The position numbers and the translations under genes are program-made. From Neocallimastix lanati (nom. inval.) (taxonomy: Eukaryota > Neocallimastigomycota > Neocallimastigomycetes > Neocallimastigales > Neocallimastigaceae): a stretch of DNA of 64,000 bases. Positions 61,331 to 64,000 of this stretch are shown here, one piece after another. The notes beneath the pieces were generated by a model. The model did not search any database. It was not told the DNA's origin and was given only the letters and a program-made list of their open reading frames with translations. The DNA is taken from assembly GCA_016946835.1 (NCBI GenBank), contig JACVTC010000025.1, positions 962,501 through 1,026,500 of the forward strand. Reading direction: 5' to 3'. The first letter of the stretch is position 1. Each line of letters opens with the position of its first letter.

Positions 61331-61901
61331 TTTATTTTTTTTTTTTTTATTATTATTATTTTTTTTATTTTTATTTTTTGTTGGTTTATTTATATATAAA
61401 TTTCTTTATTTAAAAAATTGTTATTTTATTTAATTTTTTATTATTATTATTTTTTTTTGTACAAATATTTTAATACATTAATAATTTATTTTATTATAAA
61501 ACTTCTTTTCTTTTTTTTTTTTTTTTTTTATAGATTATTCATATTTTTAAATGTTAATTTAAAATTTGATACTTCATGAATTATAATAAATAGTTATTAT
61601 AATAAATAGTTATTATTAAATACTTTTTATTTTTAAAAATTAAAATATTTTATTATATTCATTTATTTTTTATAATATTTAATTTTTATAATGGAATGAA
61701 ATTTTTTCATCCCTATATTATATAAAATTTATAATATTGATTTAATTTATATATAAATTTCTTTATTTAAAAAATAATATTTTATTTAATTTTTTTTTTT
61801 TATTTTTTTTTTGTTATTATTATTATTTTTTTTTATTTTTATTTTTTGTTGGTTTATTTATATATAAATTTCTTTATTTAAAAAATTGTTATTTTATTTA
61901 A

Positions 61902-61976
<75 letters not shown>

Positions 61977-62245
61977 TACAAATATTTTAATACATTAATA
62001 ATTTTTTTATTATAAAACTTCTTTTTTTTTTTTTTTATAGATTATTTATATTTTTAAATGTTAATTTAAAATTTGATACTTCATGAATTATAATAAATAG
62101 TTATTATAATAAATAGTTATTATGAAATACTTTTTATTTTTAAAAATTAAAATATTTTATTATATTCATTTATTTTTTATAATATTTAATTTTTATAATG
62201 GAATGAAATTTTTTCATCCCTTTATTATATAAAATTTATAATATT
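61265..62245. repeat. ~0.5-kb tandem duplication
   Basis: 61265-61738 recurs as 61739-62245. Shared landmarks in order: AATTTATATATAAATTTCTT, TTGTTGGTTTATTTATATA, GTACAAATATTTTAATACAT, AAAACTTCTTTT, GATACTTCATGAATTATAAT, and GGAATGAAATTTTTTCATCC. Differences are mainly homopolymer and (TTA)n lengths plus a few substitutions. Confidence 0.9.
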
Positions 62246-62665
62246 TATATATTTATATTTTTTTAACTATTTACTTATTTATTTATATATACTTATAAAA
62301 CAAATTTAATATTTTTTAAAAAAAAAAAAGAATTAAATACTCTATATATATATATATATATATATTAAAATCTAGAGTATTGAATAATCATATATATATA
62401 TTTTTGTAAAAAGATAAATATATATATATATATTTTTATTCTTATTCTATAATATTTATTAAAAAATCTCTCCTTTTAAACATTATAAATATTCATTTCC
62501 TAGTGTGTATACAATTTATAATATTATAAAAGGTGATTTCATTTTTTTAAATATTTAATATTAAAATTTCTTTTAGTAAAAAAAAAATTTTAATATTTTT
62601 CTATATATTTATTTTCATCATATTAATAATAAATATAATAAAAATTTTTAAAAGTTGTATTAATA

Positions 62666-62889
62666 TATATTGGATAGTTTATGTGATATTCAGTTATATT
62701 ATTAAATCTATTTTTTTTTTTTATTTTTGTATTAATTATATTAATTTAATTATTATTATTATTATTATTATTTTTTTTAAAATGACTATATTGGATAGTT
62801 TATGTGATATTCATTTATATTATTAAATCGATTTTTTTTTCTTTTTGTATTAATTATATTAATTTAATTACTTTTTTTTTAAAATGACT
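62666..62889. repeat. ~120-bp tandem duplication
   Basis: Two copies starting near 62666 and 62788, each with TTGGATAGTTTATGTGATAT, TTATATTATTAAATC and TGTATTAATTATATTAATTT, ending AAAATGACT. Confidence 0.9.
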
Positions 62890-63026
62890 TCTATTTTAAA
62901 TTTTAAATTTGCATTTTATGATATTATTAAATAATAAAATATATATATACTTTTTTTTTTTTTTTGTGGTGTGTGTGTAATAAAAAATAATATTCATTAA
63001 CATTAAAAAGTTATATGTCATTATAA

Positions 63027-64000
63027 CTAATAATGATAACCAAATGTTTTAGAATAAGCATTTACTTCCATTTGAGATGAGGCTTTGGTATTAGTGTCAA
63101 ATAAAAATGCAGCTTGATTTGTAGGTAAATTAGTATAATTTTTAACAATTGGGGCATCTGTTTTGGCTTTTTCTAAGGCTTGTAAATTGGCTTTATATTG
63201 GGGTACATTATTTCTACTGTTGTTTGTATTTATATTGGTCATATCGATACTGTAACTGGAGTTAAGGGACTTATTATTAATTTTATTATTTAACTCAAGA
63301 TTCTTGTAGGATTTGTATCCAGTAGAATTGCTATTAACCACATAGTTCTTGGAATTATTATTGCTACTTCTTGATTCATTAATAGAAGTCACATTGGCAC
63401 CATACTTAAAGAGGAAGGCATCAATGGCTAAAATTAAGACAAAGGAACTTTTGAAGCAATATAAGGGAATCGTTAAACTTTTAAGAATAGGTGAACTATT
63501 TAAGGTAATAGCATTGATAATACTCAATACGGAAAGTAAGGTACTGACAATATCAACACCAACTAAAATAGTGTAACTGGAATGCTTAATGTAGTCGTTA
63601 AGATTTGAAATTGCTCTAAGATTATTTTGTCTAACGAAGTAGAGAATAGAAAAAGTACAAATGAGATCAGCTACGGCCATTACCCCAAAAGCATAGCCAT
63701 GATAAGTTTGAATTTCAAAATCTTGTAAATAACCTTTCTTCATACGTCTATAACCAATTAAGAATCTGAATAAGACAAAGGGAATGAAGAGACCAATGAT
63801 TGTAAATCTTATTATCACCGCTAATTTACCTCTGGCAAAGGCTTTCATCTTAATCAAGTTTAAGTATGGAATGGCATACTCCGTAGTAATCCAGAATATT
63901 TCATTGACTAAAAAGAATAAAAAGAAAACAGATTGATTTTCTGTTTTTAAACTATCCCTACATACATAGGATACGGTTATATTTTCAAAAATTGATCCTA
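63027..64000 (-). CDS. seven-span membrane protein, paralogue (5' end outside window)
   Basis: The frame is open from the stop at 63027 to the window edge. The part upstream of 63857 reads on the minus strand as membrane-protein sequence aligning with the 26048-27385 product (VNEIFWITTEYAIPYLNLIKMKAFARGK), so the true start lies beyond 64000. At least 323 residues are present, covering about five of the seven spans and the tail. Shared blocks: YHGYAFGVMAVADLICTF, LNDYIKHSSYTILVGVDIVS, and KSSFVLILAIDAFLFKYGAN. The C-terminal tail is Asn/Ser-rich but shorter and has no NYSS repeat array. Function unknown; see the paralogue. Confidence 0.85.
   Translation of the reverse strand, partial: GSIFENITVSYVCRDSLKTENQSVFFLFFLVNEIFWITTEYAIPYLNLIKMKAFARGKLAVIIRFTIIGLFIPFVLFRFLIGYRRMKKGYLQDFEIQTYHGYAFGVMAVADLICTFSILYFVRQNNLRAISNLNDYIKHSSYTILVGVDIVSTLLSVLSIINAITLNSSPILKSLTIPLYCFKSSFVLILAIDAFLFKYGANVTSINESRSSNNNSKNYVVNSNSTGYKSYKNLELNNKINNKSLNSSYSIDMTNINTNNSRNNVPQYKANLQALEKAKTDAPIVKNYTNLPTNQAAFLFDTNTKASSQMEVNAYSKTFGYHY

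Noticed and set aside
63855-63857. Start of the second membrane protein at 63857
   Set aside because: The codon is TTG, and homologous sequence continues upstream in frame to the window edge.

Overview
Eukaryotic nuclear DNA, very AT-rich: islands of protein-coding sequence with near-normal codon structure lie in a sea of A/T homopolymers, (TTA)n, (TTTA)n, (TATTTAT)n and similar low-complexity DNA. The extreme intergenic AT bias, single-exon genes, a fungal-type chromodomain Ty3/gypsy element and bacterial-type NhaC transporters best fit an anaerobic gut fungus (Neocallimastigomycota). That assignment is inference; another AT-rich protist or chytrid-like genome is not excluded.

Layout. 1-13 kb: two paralogous NhaC-family Na+/H+ antiporter genes (1581-3422 and 10835-12727, both minus), separated by 7.4 kb of AT-rich DNA. 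13-26 kb: no convincing gene; it holds diverged duplications (16.3-17.6 and 21.0 kb), a homopolymer-punctuated patchwork of more complex sequence (18.16-20.93 kb) and a microsatellite cluster (22.1-22.9 kb). 26048-27385 (minus): a seven-span membrane protein; its paralogue lies at 63027-64000 (minus) and runs off the window. 27.4-42.6 kb: mostly low-complexity repeats, plus a perfect palindrome (30.25 kb) and a GC-rich inverted minisatellite (40.25-40.45 kb).

42871-57903 is a nest of two LTR retrotransposons. A Ty1/copia element (plus strand, two 320-bp LTRs that look identical, TSD ATTAT) sits in an (ATT)n array. Its gag is split by a Ty3/gypsy chromovirus (minus strand, 43656-52327, TSD GTAAG). 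The chromovirus has three LTRs instead of two: a complete gag-pol copy, then an extra truncated 3' pol piece plus a third LTR, a structure that looks like an autointegration-circle product joined by LTR recombination. Its primer-binding site is exactly complementary over 11 nt to a stretch inside its own LTR, as in Tf1-type self-priming. Its pol has one in-frame stop that the truncated copy lacks.

58-63 kb: low-complexity DNA with a 29-bp perfect hairpin (60.46 kb), a GC-rich islet between inverted repeats (61.05-61.20 kb) and a roughly 0.5-kb tandem duplication (61.26-62.25 kb). No tRNA, rRNA or CRISPR was recognised.
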